DNA of 64,000 nucleotides from contig NZ_AYVL01000004.1 in NCBI RefSeq assembly GCF_000502835.1, positions 73,764 through 137,763 of the forward strand, in the 5' to 3' direction. Positions within the stretch are counted from its first letter, which is position 1, and each line of letters begins with the position of its first letter. The notes beneath the pieces were generated by a model. That model had not been told where the DNA came from. It searched no databases and worked only from the letters and a program-made list of their open reading frames with translations. This document shows positions 50,448 to 60,033 of the stretch, one piece after another. Made by a program: the position numbers and the translations under genes. This DNA comes from Mesorhizobium sp. LSJC280B00 (GTDB lineage: Bacteria; Pseudomonadota; Alphaproteobacteria; Rhizobiales; Rhizobiaceae).

Positions 50448-51083
50448 ATGAGCGACCAGGCAAAAGACGAACGCGCGCCCGATGAAGCCGAGAAGACCGA
50501 GGCTGCCGCGGAGCCAAGGGAAGGTGGCGTCGACGGCGACTATGAAGCGCTTGTGCGGCTTCTGAAGGAAAACGAAGAGCTGAAGGATCGCGCGCTGCGC
50601 GTCGCGGCCGACATGGAGAACTTGCGTCGCCGCACCGCCCGCGACGTCCACGATGCGCGCGCCTATGCGGTTGCCAATTTTGCCCGCGACATGCTTTCGG
50701 TGTCAGACAATCTGCGCCGTGCGCTGGATGCCATCCCGGAGGAGGCCAAGGCTTCGGGCGATGCCGGCTTCAAGGCGCTGATCGACGGCGTCGAGATCAC
50801 CGAGCGCGCCATGCTGTCGGCGCTGGAACGCCACGGCGTGAAGAAGCTCGAGCCCGAGGGCGAGAAATTCGATCCGAATTTCCACCAGGCGATGTTCGAG
50901 GTGCCCAATCCCGACGTACCGGCCAACACGGTCGTGCAGGTCGTGCAGCCCGGCTATTCGATCGGCGAGCGTGTTCTGCGGCCGGCCATGGTCGGCGTCG
51001 CCAAGGGCGGCCCCAAGCATGTGGCGAGCGAAGCGCCGGTCGAGCCGGGGCCGGTCAACGAGCAGGCTGAGAAAGATGCGTGA
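50448..51083 (+). CDS. grpE: Nucleotide exchange factor GrpE
   Basis: Cytoplasmic co-chaperone that releases ADP from DnaK, 211 aa. A charged N-terminal coil is followed by the long dimer helix ([20 protein letters not shown]) and the beta-domain ([39 protein letters not shown]). Upstream, CTTGAT at 50377 and CTCGATAT at 50398 could be a heat-shock sigma-32 promoter, with 15 bp spacing, at low confidence. hrcA, often next to grpE in this order, is not visible upstream. The stop codon lies inside a heptamer repeat. Confidence 0.95.
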   Translation: MSDQAKDERAPDEAEKTEAAAEPREGGVDGDYEALVRLLKENEELKDRALRVAADMENLRRRTARDVHDARAYAVANFARDMLSVSDNLRRALDAIPEEAKASGDAGFKALIDGVEITERAMLSALERHGVKKLEPEGEKFDPNFHQAMFEVPNPDVPANTVVQVVQPGYSIGERVLRPAMVGVAKGGPKHVASEAPVEPGPVNEQAEKDA

Positions 51084-51190
51084 ATGGTGAATGGTCAATA
51101 GTGAATGGTTAGTAGTGAGTAGCCAATTGCTGCTCCAGCAGTCAGTGCTATGTTCTATTCACTATTCACTATTCACTATTCACTATTCAC
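51080..51190. repeat. Inverted arrays of a 7-bp tandem repeat at a convergent gene junction
   Basis: Six GTGAATA-like units at 51080-51121 (two exact GTGAATG, four variants) face five perfect TATTCAC units at 51156-51190, the reverse complement of GTGAATA. The 34-bp centre contains CTGCTCCAGCAG. The stop codons of grpE (51081-51083) and olsB (51187-51189) lie in the outermost units on each side. The arrays could fold into one long hairpin and act as a bidirectional terminator. Confidence 0.85.
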
Positions 51191-52074
51191 GCCGCAAACC
51201 GCTGCGCTTCTCCGCCATAATAATTGACGTAGCGGGCGCCGATCTCCTTGACCGGCATCACCACGAACACGTCGACCGTCGAGAATTCACGGTCGATGAC
51301 GCAGCCGTCGCCGATACGCGCGCCGACGCGCAGATAGCCCTTGACCAGCGGCGGCATCGCGGCGATCGCCGCCTTGGTATTGACCGCCTCGATCGGCATC
51401 AGATCCATCGAACAATAGCGCCCGGCGACGGCGCGCACGTCCCAGGATGAATTCGTCCGGCAGTGGTGGGCAAGATAGGTCAGCGCCTCGGCATGTGCCG
51501 CAGGCACGGTGCCGTGGAACGACGCGCAGCCGGTCATCACGCCGATGCCGTAATGGTTGATGTAGGCCCAGATGCCTTGCCACAGCGCCTCGATGGTGCG
51601 CTTCGAGCGGTATTCCGGCAGAACGCAGGAGCGGCCGAGCTCGAGGAAGCGCTGGCCGGGATGCCGCGCGATCAGCTTGGTCAGCTCGAATTCACCTTCG
51701 GAATAGAAGCCGCCGGCGGCCGCGGCAATCTCCTGCCGCAGCAGGCGGTAGGTGCCGACGATGCGGCGATGCTCGGGGCCGGAAAGCGAAGTATCGAAGA
51801 CCAGCAGATGATCGCAGAGGGGATCGAAGCGATCGGCATCGCGGCGGTCCTGCATCTGGAACAGGTCCTTCCTGGCACCAAGCTCGTCGTAGAATACCCG
51901 GTAGCGCACCTCCTGCGCGGCAGCGATCTCGGCCTCGTTGCGGGCGAGCCGCACTTCGAGATTGCCGATGCGGCCGAGCGATGCGCCTTTTATGACGGCA
52001 TCGGCGTTCCGGCCGACGAGCAAAGGCCCGCTGGCGTTCGGCCGAGCATCACATTCCGGCATGACTGTATGCAC
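51187..52074 (-). CDS. olsB: L-ornithine N-acyltransferase (ornithine lipid synthesis, first step)
   Basis: Adds a 3-hydroxyacyl group from acyl-ACP to ornithine, giving lyso-ornithine lipid. 295 aa, the usual size of rhizobial OlsB. The GNAT-like fold shows EVRYRVFYDELGARKD, LELGRSCVLPEYRSK and TGCASFHGTVP. The partner acyltransferase olsA is not in the window. Its last codon and stop lie in the heptamer repeat. Confidence 0.9.
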   Translation of the reverse strand: MHTVMPECDARPNASGPLLVGRNADAVIKGASLGRIGNLEVRLARNEAEIAAAQEVRYRVFYDELGARKDLFQMQDRRDADRFDPLCDHLLVFDTSLSGPEHRRIVGTYRLLRQEIAAAAGGFYSEGEFELTKLIARHPGQRFLELGRSCVLPEYRSKRTIEALWQGIWAYINHYGIGVMTGCASFHGTVPAAHAEALTYLAHHCRTNSSWDVRAVAGRYCSMDLMPIEAVNTKAAIAAMPPLVKGYLRVGARIGDGCVIDREFSTVDVFVVMPVKEIGARYVNYYGGEAQRFAA

Positions 52075-52211
52075 GAGTGATTCTCCTTCGAGCCATCCCT
52101 CTTGGCACGGGGATACGGTGTAGGTGCAACAGGATTGTGACAGTACCGTGATACGCCTCTGCGGGCAATACTTCGTCGGCTGGGTAATCTATCAACCGTC
52201 TATGTTGTGCC

Positions 52212-54500
52212 TCAGGCGGCCGCTTGCCCTTCGACCGCATGAACCAGGGCATCGGGGTCGAGCGGCTTGGTGACGAAGCCGCTGGCACCGTGAGCGAGCA
52301 CGGCGTGGCGGGTCTTTTCCTGGCTGTCGGCCGACAGCACCATGATCGGCACCGGCGGCACCGCGGTCTCCTCCTCATGGCGGCGGATGGCGGCGATGGC
52401 GTCCAGGCCGTCCATGACAGGCATATGCAAGTCCATCAGCACCACGTCGTAACGGTGCTTGTGGCCGGTGCTGATGACCGCCTCGACGGCGGCCTTGCCG
52501 TTGCCGACCACTTTCACGCGATGCCCGGCCTTCAGCAGCGTGGCGCGGGCCAGCATGGCGTTGATGTCGTTGTCCTCGGCGATCAGCACCGACAGGCCCT
52601 GCTGGCGGGCGCCAATGGCGTGCCCCGCCTGCGCGCCGCGCTTTTGCAGTTGCGGCTCGGCGATGACCGGCGCGTGGCTGGTCAAAAGCACGCGCAGCAA
52701 TGTCTCGCCGCGCACCGGCCTCGCAAGGAAGGTGGCGTAACCATTGGCACGGAACTCGCCAAGCATGCCACGGTCGGTCGGTGCGATCAGCGTCACTGCC
52801 TCGCAATCGGCAAATCCGCTCTGGCGCAGGCGCCTGAGCAGCCTGCCGTCGCTTTGCTCCATGGCAGCATCAATCAGAAGCACGTCACAGCCCTCGGCGA
52901 AAGCGGTGGCCTGGGCGGCGGCGGTGGCCAGATCGACCGTGCCGCCATTGGCGCGAATGGTGCGGGCGAGGGCTTCGGCCTCGACCAGGTTCTTCGACAC
53001 GATCACCGCATGCCGGCCCGACAGCGCGTCCTGGCGGATCTGCGGCGCCTCGACGGCGGAAATAGCGGGAATATCGAAGACGAATTCGGACCCCTGGCCA
53101 AGCCGGCTCGACACAGAGATAGTGCCGCCCATGGCGGTCACCAGGCGCTTGGAAATGGCGAGACCGAGGCCGGCACCGCCATGCGCACGGGTCGAGGTGC
53201 CGTCAGCCTGTTCGAAGTCCTCGAAGATGCGCTCCATGTCCTCCTCGCGCAGACCGGGGCCGGTATCAGCGATGGTGAAGCGGATGCGGTCGGTGGTTTC
53301 GGTGCGGACGCGGGCGATGCTTGCCAGGACGCCGCCGCTGTCGGTGAACTTGACGGCGTTGCCGATGAGATTGAGCAGCACCTGCCTGACCCTGCCGGGG
53401 TCGGCGGTGATCAGCTGCGGCACGTCGGGTTCGACATGACAGCCGAGGCCGATATCCTTCGCAAAAGCACGCGCCGCCAAAAGTTCGATGACATTGTCGG
53501 CGATCTCGCGCACCGACATCGGCTGCGGTTCGGGATCGAAGCGGCCGGCCTCGATCTTGGAGTAGTCGAGCAGGTCCTCGATCAGCGCCAGCAGCGCGCT
53601 GGCCGAGGTCGAGATGGCGCCGACATAGGTCCGCTGCTCGGGCGAAAGGCTGGTGTCGGCGAGAAGCCGGGCCATGCCCATGATGCCGTTCATCGGCGTG
53701 CGGATCTCGTGGCTGACGGTGGCGAGGAAGCGCGATTTGGCCTGGCTCGCATATTCGGCCCGCTCGCGGGCGGTGATCAGCGAGGATTCGGCGCGCTTGC
53801 GAGCGGTGATGTCGCGGGCGATGGCGCGATGCGAAACGGCGCCGCTGTCCTTGTCGCGCACCGACAGCTCGATCCAAGAGAACCAGCGTGGGCCGTCCGG
53901 CGTGCGAATGGCGACGTCGGTGGAACTCAGGCATTCATGGTCGGAAAACGCGGCGTCGGGGACGATGCCGACATCGATGCCTAGTTCGGCCAGGGTCTTG
54001 CCGGCAAGGTCGCGCTGGTCGGTTTCGACAAGGTCGGCGAAAACCTTGTTGGCGTAGACAATGTGGCCGTCGCGGTCACGATGGACGACGAGATCGCCGA
54101 GTGCATCGATCAGCCCGCGAAAGCGCTCCTCGCTCTCCTGCATCTCCCACATGCGGTCGGCCAGCGTCTCGATTTCGGCGCGGCTGCGGGCGGTCGTGGC
54201 ATCGAGCAGGGCCACCGCGCGGCGCTCGGTGCGCCTGTTGCGCAGATGCATGGCGAGCCCGGCGATGGCTGTCGCCAAAAGGCCGATGGTGATGAAGATC
54301 GGCGCCCCGGTCAGATGCGAAAAGCCTGCCAGCACGACGATGGCGACGAGCGTCAGGAAGGGCAGGCCTTCGCGGTTGGAGGCCGGCAGTTCCGGCGCCA
54401 GCGGTGGCGCGGCGACAAGCTGCCGTCCTGGCGCCGCGGGGGCCGTCCCGTCGGCCCGTTCGGCTGGTTCCGCCTCTCTGATGCCGGGCTCCGCAATCAT
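52212..54500 (-). CDS. Hybrid sensor histidine kinase with PAS and two receiver-like domains
   Basis: 762 aa. A Pro/Ala-rich N-terminus precedes two transmembrane segments (about 48-88). A PAS domain spans about 122-240 and HisKA includes His264 in [10 protein letters not shown]. HATPase motifs are [18 protein letters not shown] and [10 protein letters not shown]. Residues about 495-610 look like a degenerate receiver: an Asp is in LLIDAA but the acidic pocket is missing (VSKN). The C-terminal receiver (about 637-755) is complete, with AEDND, phospho-acceptor Asp690 and Lys in VTKPL. The ligand and the output partner are unknown. Confidence 0.93.
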   Translation of the reverse strand: MIAEPGIREAEPAERADGTAPAAPGRQLVAAPPLAPELPASNREGLPFLTLVAIVVLAGFSHLTGAPIFITIGLLATAIAGLAMHLRNRRTERRAVALLDATTARSRAEIETLADRMWEMQESEERFRGLIDALGDLVVHRDRDGHIVYANKVFADLVETDQRDLAGKTLAELGIDVGIVPDAAFSDHECLSSTDVAIRTPDGPRWFSWIELSVRDKDSGAVSHRAIARDITARKRAESSLITARERAEYASQAKSRFLATVSHEIRTPMNGIMGMARLLADTSLSPEQRTYVGAISTSASALLALIEDLLDYSKIEAGRFDPEPQPMSVREIADNVIELLAARAFAKDIGLGCHVEPDVPQLITADPGRVRQVLLNLIGNAVKFTDSGGVLASIARVRTETTDRIRFTIADTGPGLREEDMERIFEDFEQADGTSTRAHGGAGLGLAISKRLVTAMGGTISVSSRLGQGSEFVFDIPAISAVEAPQIRQDALSGRHAVIVSKNLVEAEALARTIRANGGTVDLATAAAQATAFAEGCDVLLIDAAMEQSDGRLLRRLRQSGFADCEAVTLIAPTDRGMLGEFRANGYATFLARPVRGETLLRVLLTSHAPVIAEPQLQKRGAQAGHAIGARQQGLSVLIAEDNDINAMLARATLLKAGHRVKVVGNGKAAVEAVISTGHKHRYDVVLMDLHMPVMDGLDAIAAIRRHEEETAVPPVPIMVLSADSQEKTRHAVLAHGASGFVTKPLDPDALVHAVEGQAAA

Positions 54501-54588
54501 ACGGAAATCCTGCCAGACAGAGCTTATCGAAGGTTGTGGTTGATCGCTCGAATTTTAGCGGTCGCGCTCTTTTTTATCCCTTGGGGGC

Positions 54589-55578
54589 TCACATATCCAC
54601 CACCACGCGGCCGCGGATCTTACCCTCGACGATGTCATGCGCGGCGCCGATGATGCCGTCGAAGCCGATGCTCGTCGACAGGCTGGCAAGCTTTGCGTGG
54701 TCAAGATCGGCGCCGATGCGGCGCCAGGCCTCGAGGCGGACCGCCTTCGGCGCCATCACCGAATCGATGCCGAGCAGCGAGACGCCGCGCAGGATGAAGG
54801 GGGCGACGCTTGCCGGCAGGTCCATGCCGCCGGCGAGGCCGCAAGCGGCGACGGCGCCGCCATAGGAGGTCATCGACAGAACGTTGGCTAGCGTGTGACT
54901 GCCGACCGCATCGACGCCGCCGGCCCAGCGTTCCTTGGCGAGCGGTTTTGCCGGCTGGGTGAGCTCGTCGCGTGAAATCACTTCCGCGGCGCCGAGGTCG
55001 ATCAGATAGGGGCTTTCGGCAGCGCGGCCGGTCGAGGCGATGACGTGATAGCCGAGGCTGGACAGGATCGAGACCGCGACCGAGCCGACGCCACCGGCAG
55101 CGCCGGTCACCACCACCGGGCCGCGATCGGGCACGATGCCGTGGCGCTCCAGCGCGATGACGCAAAGCATGGCGGTGTAGCCGGCGGTGCCGACCGCCAT
55201 CGCATCATGCGGGCTCATGCCGTCCGGCAGCGGCACCAGCCAGTCGCCCTTGACGCGGGCGCGTCCGGCATAGGCGCCGAAATGCGTCTCGCCGACGCCC
55301 CAGCCGTTCAATATGACCTTGTCTGCCTTGCGCCAGCCAGGATTGGAAGACGAGATGACGGTGCCGGCGAAATCGATGCCCGGCACCAGCGGCCAGCGGC
55401 GGATCACCGGCGCCTTGCCGGTAATTGCAAGACCGTCCTTGTAGTTCACCGTCGTCGCCTCGACCGCGACAGTGACGTCGCCCTCCATCAGGTCTGCCTC
55501 GGTAAGCTCGGTCACCGCGACTGACTGGTTTTTCTCGGCGTCACGCGAAACGAGGATGGCTTTGAAGGTTTCGGGCAT
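54589..55578 (-). CDS. acuI: Acryloyl-CoA reductase (YhdH/AcuI-type medium-chain reductase)
   Basis: NADPH-dependent reductase of acryloyl-CoA to propionyl-CoA, 329 aa. The YhdH/AcuI branch is shown by [19 protein letters not shown] and [12 protein letters not shown], and the cofactor site by [13 protein letters not shown] and STGRAAES. It detoxifies acryloyl-CoA from several carbon sources. GAGGAG precedes the ATG. It is the last gene of a minus-strand run that begins at the methyltransferase (58103). Confidence 0.9.
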   Translation of the reverse strand: MPETFKAILVSRDAEKNQSVAVTELTEADLMEGDVTVAVEATTVNYKDGLAITGKAPVIRRWPLVPGIDFAGTVISSSNPGWRKADKVILNGWGVGETHFGAYAGRARVKGDWLVPLPDGMSPHDAMAVGTAGYTAMLCVIALERHGIVPDRGPVVVTGAAGGVGSVAVSILSSLGYHVIASTGRAAESPYLIDLGAAEVISRDELTQPAKPLAKERWAGGVDAVGSHTLANVLSMTSYGGAVAACGLAGGMDLPASVAPFILRGVSLLGIDSVMAPKAVRLEAWRRIGADLDHAKLASLSTSIGFDGIIGAAHDIVEGKIRGRVVVDM

Positions 55579-55629
55579 TTTTTCTCCTCGGGCTTGCAGA
55601 TCAGAATGTGCGGCGCCAGGCGAGTGAGG

Positions 55630-56136
55630 TCAATCGCTCGACGCTCCGCGCCGCCAGCCAATGAGTTCGTCGAAGACGACCAGCACGGCACCGACCGAAA
55701 TGAAGGCATCGGCGAGGTTGAAGATCGCGAAGGACCAGACCGGCGTGTGAAACAGAATATAGTCGATGACATGACCGTAGATAGCGCGGTCGATCAGATT
55801 GCCGAGCGCGCCGCCGACGATCAGCGCGAAGCCGATGCGGGCAAGCAGGTGGCCCGGCGGCGTGCGGGCCGCAAGGTAGAGCACGAAAGCGACCACCACA
55901 ACCGCGACGACCACCAGGCCGGTGTCGCCTAAGGACGAAAACAGCGAAAACGCGATGCCGGTGTTGTAGGTGCGGTACAGCGCCAGGAAAGGCAGGAGAT
56001 CGAGCTTTTCCTGAAAGGCAAGGCCGGTCTCGACCAGATATTTCAGCCACTGGTCGAGCGCTATCGCGGCGACAACCAGAAAAGCGTAGGGGCTCCAGGA
56101 CTTCATAGTTTGCAGTTTCACGGTTTGGGACGTCAC
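55630..56136 (-). CDS. lspA: Lipoprotein signal peptidase
   Basis: Inner-membrane aspartyl protease that cleaves prolipoproteins at the lipobox, 168 aa with four transmembrane segments. The catalytic Asp pair is in GNLIDRAIYG and FNLADAFIS. The GTG start overlaps the TGA of the upstream methyltransferase (GTGA); an ATG ten codons later is an alternative. Confidence 0.95.
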   Translation of the reverse strand: MTSQTVKLQTMKSWSPYAFLVVAAIALDQWLKYLVETGLAFQEKLDLLPFLALYRTYNTGIAFSLFSSLGDTGLVVVAVVVVAFVLYLAARTPPGHLLARIGFALIVGGALGNLIDRAIYGHVIDYILFHTPVWSFAIFNLADAFISVGAVLVVFDELIGWRRGASSD

Positions 56137-56996
56137 GATCGGGCATCCTCCGGGCCGAGCTTCAGCGCGCCGCGCCGGATCTCGAACAGCATGACGCCGG
56201 TGGCCACCGCAAGGTTGAGCGAATCGGCGCGGCCGGCCTGCGGTATCCGCAGCAGTTTGTCGCAGCTTGCGGCAAGCTCGTCAGGCAGGCCTTGCTGCTC
56301 GTTACCCATCATCAAAAGCACCGGGCCTTTTGAAAAATCGACCGAGCGGTAGTCGACCGCACCCTTCAGATGGGTGCCGGCGACGAGGCCGGGAAAGCTC
56401 GTTCGCCAGGCGAGAAAAGCTTCGGGCGACGCCTTGGCGACCGGCACGGCGAAAATCGAGCCCATGGTGGCGCGCACCGTTTCGACCGAAAAGGGATCGG
56501 TGGTCTCGCCGACCAAGATGACGCCCCTGGCCCCGACAGCGTCGACCGTGCGGATGACGGTGCCGAGATTGCCGGGGTCGCGGACGCGGTCGAGCGCCAC
56601 CCAGACGTCGCCGTCACGGGCGCGGATGTCCTTCAACGGCAGGAATTTCTGCGAGAACACGCCGACGACCATTTGCGGATTGTCGCGGCGGGTGATGGCG
56701 ACCAGCACTTTTTCCGAAACTTCAAGGACGGTGCCGCCGGCGGCGACCGTGCGCGCCGCGATCTTTTCAACCGCCGTATTGCCACGTCCGGCCTTGGCGA
56801 AGACCAATGTCCTGATCGACCAGCCGAGATCGAGCGCGTCGATGACCAGCTTCAGGCCTTCGGCCATGAAGGCATTCTGCTGGTCACGGAATTTCTTCAG
56901 CGCGAGCGCCTTGATGTCCTTGACCAGCGGGTTGGCGAGGCTGGTGACTTCCTTCACCTGCCCTGGCGCGCCCGCGTGCCGTTCGTACGCACTCAT
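56133..56996 (-). CDS. RNA 2'-O-methyltransferase, TrmH/SpoU family
   Basis: 287-aa SPOUT enzyme with a deep trefoil knot. The N-terminal domain is the ribosomal-RNA-binding SpoU_sub_bind type. Motifs are LDRVRDPGNLGTVIRT (1), LLMMGNEQQGLP (2) and LNLAVATGVMLFEI (3). The best guess is 23S rRNA 2'-O-methylation (RlmB-like), but the target nucleotide is not readable. It is coupled to lspA downstream and follows the other methyltransferase gene directly. Confidence 0.9.
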   Translation of the reverse strand: MSAYERHAGAPGQVKEVTSLANPLVKDIKALALKKFRDQQNAFMAEGLKLVIDALDLGWSIRTLVFAKAGRGNTAVEKIAARTVAAGGTVLEVSEKVLVAITRRDNPQMVVGVFSQKFLPLKDIRARDGDVWVALDRVRDPGNLGTVIRTVDAVGARGVILVGETTDPFSVETVRATMGSIFAVPVAKASPEAFLAWRTSFPGLVAGTHLKGAVDYRSVDFSKGPVLLMMGNEQQGLPDELAASCDKLLRIPQAGRADSLNLAVATGVMLFEIRRGALKLGPEDARS

Positions 56997-58103
56997 TCAG
57001 GCCACCCAGCGTGAGAACAGCGAGGTCGACAGCGCCCGACCGGCAGATTTCTCGCGGATGATCAATTCACCCGACTCGACCGTGCCGCCCATGCCGGCGA
57101 AGGTGTCGCGCATCACGGCATGGATGGCGAAAAAAGAGGCGCGGATCGAATAGGCGGTCAGCACAACAGCGAGCGGCTTCGGCGTCAGGATCGCGCGGCA
57201 GATATCGGTCAGCGCCGGCAAATCCTCGAACAGCTGCCAGACCTCGCCCTTCGGTCCGCGGCCATAGGCGGGCGGGTCGAACAGGATGATGTCGTAGCGG
57301 CTGCCGCGGCGCTCCTCGCGTTCGGCGAATTTCACGGCATCATCGACGATCCAGCGGATCGGCTTTTGCGACAAGCCCGCCATTTCTTGGTTTTCGCGCG
57401 CCCAGCCGATCGCCTTCTTGGAAGCATCGACGTGGGTGACCTCGGCGCCGGCACGCGCCGCCACCAAGGAGGCAAGGCCGGTGTAACCGAACAGGTTCAA
57501 CACCTTCACCGGCCGTTTTGCCGCCGCGATCAGTCCGGCCATGTGGTCCCAGTGCGAGGCCTGCTCGGGAAAGACGCCGACATGGCGAAACGAGGTGAAG
57601 CGGCCGAGATAATCGATGCCGTCATGCTTCATCGGCCAGGTCTCGCCGAGCGGCGTCTTGGGGAAACGCCAGCGGCCGATGCCTTCCTCGTCGGTATCGC
57701 CGGTGAAAATGGCGTCGGCGCGCTCCCAGTCCCTGGCCGGCAAAGCCTTTTGCCAGATCGCCTGGCCCTCCGGCCGAACGATGCGGTAGGGGCCGTATTG
57801 CTCGAGTTTTTCTCCGGCGCCGCTGTCGAGCAGCGCGTAGTCCTGATTGGGGCCGACCTCGAGGATCAGCGGCAGATGTTCGGCAGGCAGCGCGCCATCG
57901 CGGCGGGATAGAGGGCGCGGCGTGGCTTTCGGCTCGGACCGGTCCTGCAGTTTAGGCTCCGAACCGGCGGTCAGGCCGGCGTCGCGCCGCCGCGGCTGCT
58001 CCGCCCCGCCCTTCGCGGGCGGGCGGCTGTCGCGGCGTTTGTCGCGAAAAGGTTTCAAGAAGGCGCATCTCCGGAAGGCGGCTCGCCGCTTCTGCCACAG
58101 CAC
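56997..58103 (-). CDS. Class I SAM-dependent rRNA methyltransferase (RlmI/RlmK-like fold)
   Basis: About 368 aa. The Rossmann motif I is VLNLFGYTGLASLVAARAGA and motif IV is LFDPPAYGRG, with DASKKAIGWARENQ between. The first ~75 residues are basic and low-complexity (KRRDSRPPAKGGAEQPRRRD); the true start may be a TTG about 15 codons downstream. The substrate is probably rRNA cytosine. The stop abuts the start of the SpoU gene. Confidence 0.85.
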   Translation of the reverse strand: MLWQKRRAAFRRCAFLKPFRDKRRDSRPPAKGGAEQPRRRDAGLTAGSEPKLQDRSEPKATPRPLSRRDGALPAEHLPLILEVGPNQDYALLDSGAGEKLEQYGPYRIVRPEGQAIWQKALPARDWERADAIFTGDTDEEGIGRWRFPKTPLGETWPMKHDGIDYLGRFTSFRHVGVFPEQASHWDHMAGLIAAAKRPVKVLNLFGYTGLASLVAARAGAEVTHVDASKKAIGWARENQEMAGLSQKPIRWIVDDAVKFAEREERRGSRYDIILFDPPAYGRGPKGEVWQLFEDLPALTDICRAILTPKPLAVVLTAYSIRASFFAIHAVMRDTFAGMGGTVESGELIIREKSAGRALSTSLFSRWVA

Positions 58104-58146
58104 ATTGACCGGCGCAACAAAAGGGCTGCCGACGTGTGCAACCGGA

Positions 58147-58632
58147 TCAGCCGCGCCTGATCGAAAGCAGGCCGACTGCGAGCGCTATGAAACCAACGGC
58201 CTTGAAGCCGGTGACGACCATATGGCCGGTTTCCCAGCTGCTCCGGACACTTTCGAAATTGTCCGGGATCGGTCCAGGCACCCAGGTGGCCAGGACATCG
58301 TTTGCCGGTTTGACCAGGGTAAACCACGCCACGAGGGCCATCAGATAAAGCACGGTGGCGGCCAAAATCCACCAGAATGCCGGGCGGTCGCTGCGCAGCA
58401 TCCAGGCGAGAAGCCCCGGACAGGCGATCGCGGCCACGTCCAGCGGTGCGCCGACAATCGCGAAGAATTGGAACTGAGCGTTGAAGACAGTGGTTTCACG
58501 CCAGAGCGAAGGCGGCCATCTGGTCAGCCGCGGCACCGATTCCAGCACATGGGCGAAGGATGGTCCGAGGCTGAGCGCAGCGACGATGGCGGTCAAAACC
58601 GACCAGAACAACAGGAACCCGCGTATATCCAT
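58147..58632 (-). CDS. DUF1772 membrane protein (anthrone oxygenase-like)
   Basis: 161 aa with four hydrophobic segments (LLFWSVLTAIVAALSLGPSF; AFWWILAATVLYLMALVAWF). The layout matches DUF1772, with RETTVFNAQFQFFAIVGA near the expected active region. Function unknown in bacteria. It is next to and divergent from the YafY-type regulator gene, so it could be a target of that regulator. Confidence 0.8.
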   Translation of the reverse strand: MDIRGFLLFWSVLTAIVAALSLGPSFAHVLESVPRLTRWPPSLWRETTVFNAQFQFFAIVGAPLDVAAIACPGLLAWMLRSDRPAFWWILAATVLYLMALVAWFTLVKPANDVLATWVPGPIPDNFESVRSSWETGHMVVTGFKAVGFIALAVGLLSIRRG

Positions 58633-58738
58633 AATGGCCGGACAACGGCGTCAGGGCGCAGACGTTCCCGTCCGCCACCATGTCGCTTGCCGCCGAAAGT
58701 GCTGGGGCTCTATCGTGATTGAAACCAGGTCATGATTC

Positions 58739-59422
58739 ATGTCCCGTGCTGAACGCCTGCTCGACCTGATCCAGATCCTGCGCCGGCATCGCCGGCCGGT
58801 CAGCGGCCGCAGCCTTGCGGGCGAAATGGGTGTGTCGATCCGCACGCTCTATCGCGATATCGCCACGCTGCAGGGGCAGGGCGCGCCGATCGAGGGCGAG
58901 GCGGGGTTGGGTTACGTGCTCAGGCCCGGTTTCATGCTGCCGCCCTTGATGTTCACCGATGAGGAGATCGAGGCGATCGTGCTCGGTTCGCGCTGGGTGG
59001 CCAAGCAGCCGGACTGGCGGCTTGCGAACGCCGCCACCGACGCGCTGGCCAAGATCGCCGCGGTGCTGCCGGACGATTTGCGCGAAGAGCTCGACGCCTC
59101 GACGCTGCTGGTCGGGTCGCGCACCGAGGTCACCGAAGGCATCGATCTCGGCCTGGTGCGGCAGGCCATCCGCGAGGAGCGCAAGCTGAGCTTTGTCTAT
59201 CGCGACGCCGGCGGCGCTGCCTCCGAGCGCACCGTCTGGCCGTTCGCACTCGGCTTCTTCGACAAGGTGCGCGTCGTCGCGGCCTGGTGCGAGATGCGCC
59301 AGGATTTCAGGCACTTTCGCGCCGACCGGATATCCGGCCTCAATGCCACCGAGATGCGCTATCCGCGCCGCCGTCAGGTGCTGCTCAAAGAATGGCGGGC
59401 GACGCTCGACACGCCAAGCTAA
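58739..59422 (+). CDS. YafY-type regulator: HTH (DeoR-like) with WYL domain
   Basis: 227 aa. The winged helix is SGRSLAGEMGVSIRTLYRDI and the WYL ligand-sensing domain includes REERKLSFVYRDAGG and RTVWPFALGFF. WYL regulators sense nucleotides, DNA damage or small metabolites. It is divergent from the DUF1772 gene and 86 bp before a VOC-family gene; such pairings are common and suggest local control. Confidence 0.92.
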   Translation: MSRAERLLDLIQILRRHRRPVSGRSLAGEMGVSIRTLYRDIATLQGQGAPIEGEAGLGYVLRPGFMLPPLMFTDEEIEAIVLGSRWVAKQPDWRLANAATDALAKIAAVLPDDLREELDASTLLVGSRTEVTEGIDLGLVRQAIREERKLSFVYRDAGGAASERTVWPFALGFFDKVRVVAAWCEMRQDFRHFRADRISGLNATEMRYPRRRQVLLKEWRATLDTPS

Positions 59423-59508
59423 GGCTGCTGCTCAGTTGAGACTGCTGCCAGAATCTGGCAGTGGCGTACGGTATGCTCCTCCAGTCGAAACCATCTGGAG
59501 AGCAATTC

Positions 59509-59877
59509 ATGACACCGCCCAATTTCGTCATCCTCTATGTCGACAAGCCTGAGCAAAGCGGCGCCTTCTATAGCGCGCTGCTTGGGCGGCAGCCGGTCGA
59601 GACCTCGCCGACCTTCGTGCTGTTCGTGCTCGACAACGGCTTCAAGCTCGGCCTCTGGTCGCGTAACACCGTGGAACCGGCCGCCGCGGCAGCAGGCGGT
59701 GGCGCCGAGATCGTCTTTGCGCTGGACACGCCGGGTGCCGTCGACGCCACCCATGCCGAGTGGGCCGGGCGCGGGCTGAAAATTCTGCAGACGCCGACCG
59801 ACATGGATTTCGGCCGCACCTTCGTCGCGCTTGATCCCGACAGCCACCGGCTGCGGGTTTATTGGCAAAGGGAGTAG
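59509..59877 (+). CDS. VOC-family (glyoxalase/bleomycin resistance-like) protein
   Basis: 122 aa, one beta-alpha-beta-beta-beta unit. The motifs PNFVILYVDKPEQSGAFYSA and FVALDPDSHRLRVYW fit the VOC fold. It could be a lyase, dioxygenase-like or resistance protein; metal ligands cannot be fixed. GGAGAG precedes the ATG at 59509. The stop TAG lies in the first unit of an octamer repeat. Confidence 0.88.
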   Translation: MTPPNFVILYVDKPEQSGAFYSALLGRQPVETSPTFVLFVLDNGFKLGLWSRNTVEPAAAAAGGGAEIVFALDTPGAVDATHAEWAGRGLKILQTPTDMDFGRTFVALDPDSHRLRVYWQRE

Positions 59878-60033
59878 GGCAGTAGGGGAGTATGTGACAG
59901 GAAATATAGCTGGCGCGGCGCCGCACGATCAGTACAGTTTCCTACTGCCCTACTGCCCTACTGCCCTACTGCCCTACTGCCCTACTGCCCTACTGCCCTA
60001 CTGCCCTACTGCCCTACTGCCCTACTGCCCTAC
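59871..60033. repeat. Inverted arrays of an 8-bp tandem repeat at a convergent gene junction
   Basis: Left, three degenerate TAGGGCAG-like units (59871-59892) overlap the end of the VOC gene. Right, eleven perfect CCTACTGC units (59941-60028) plus CCTAC run into the 3' end of the cyclodeaminase gene. The units are reverse complements. Stop codons of both genes lie in the repeats. It parallels the heptamer junction at 51080-51190 but with an unrelated unit. Confidence 0.88.

Noticed and set aside
59941..60033. Octamer array as a CRISPR
   Set aside because: Units are 8 bp, contiguous, without spacers, and no cas genes are near.
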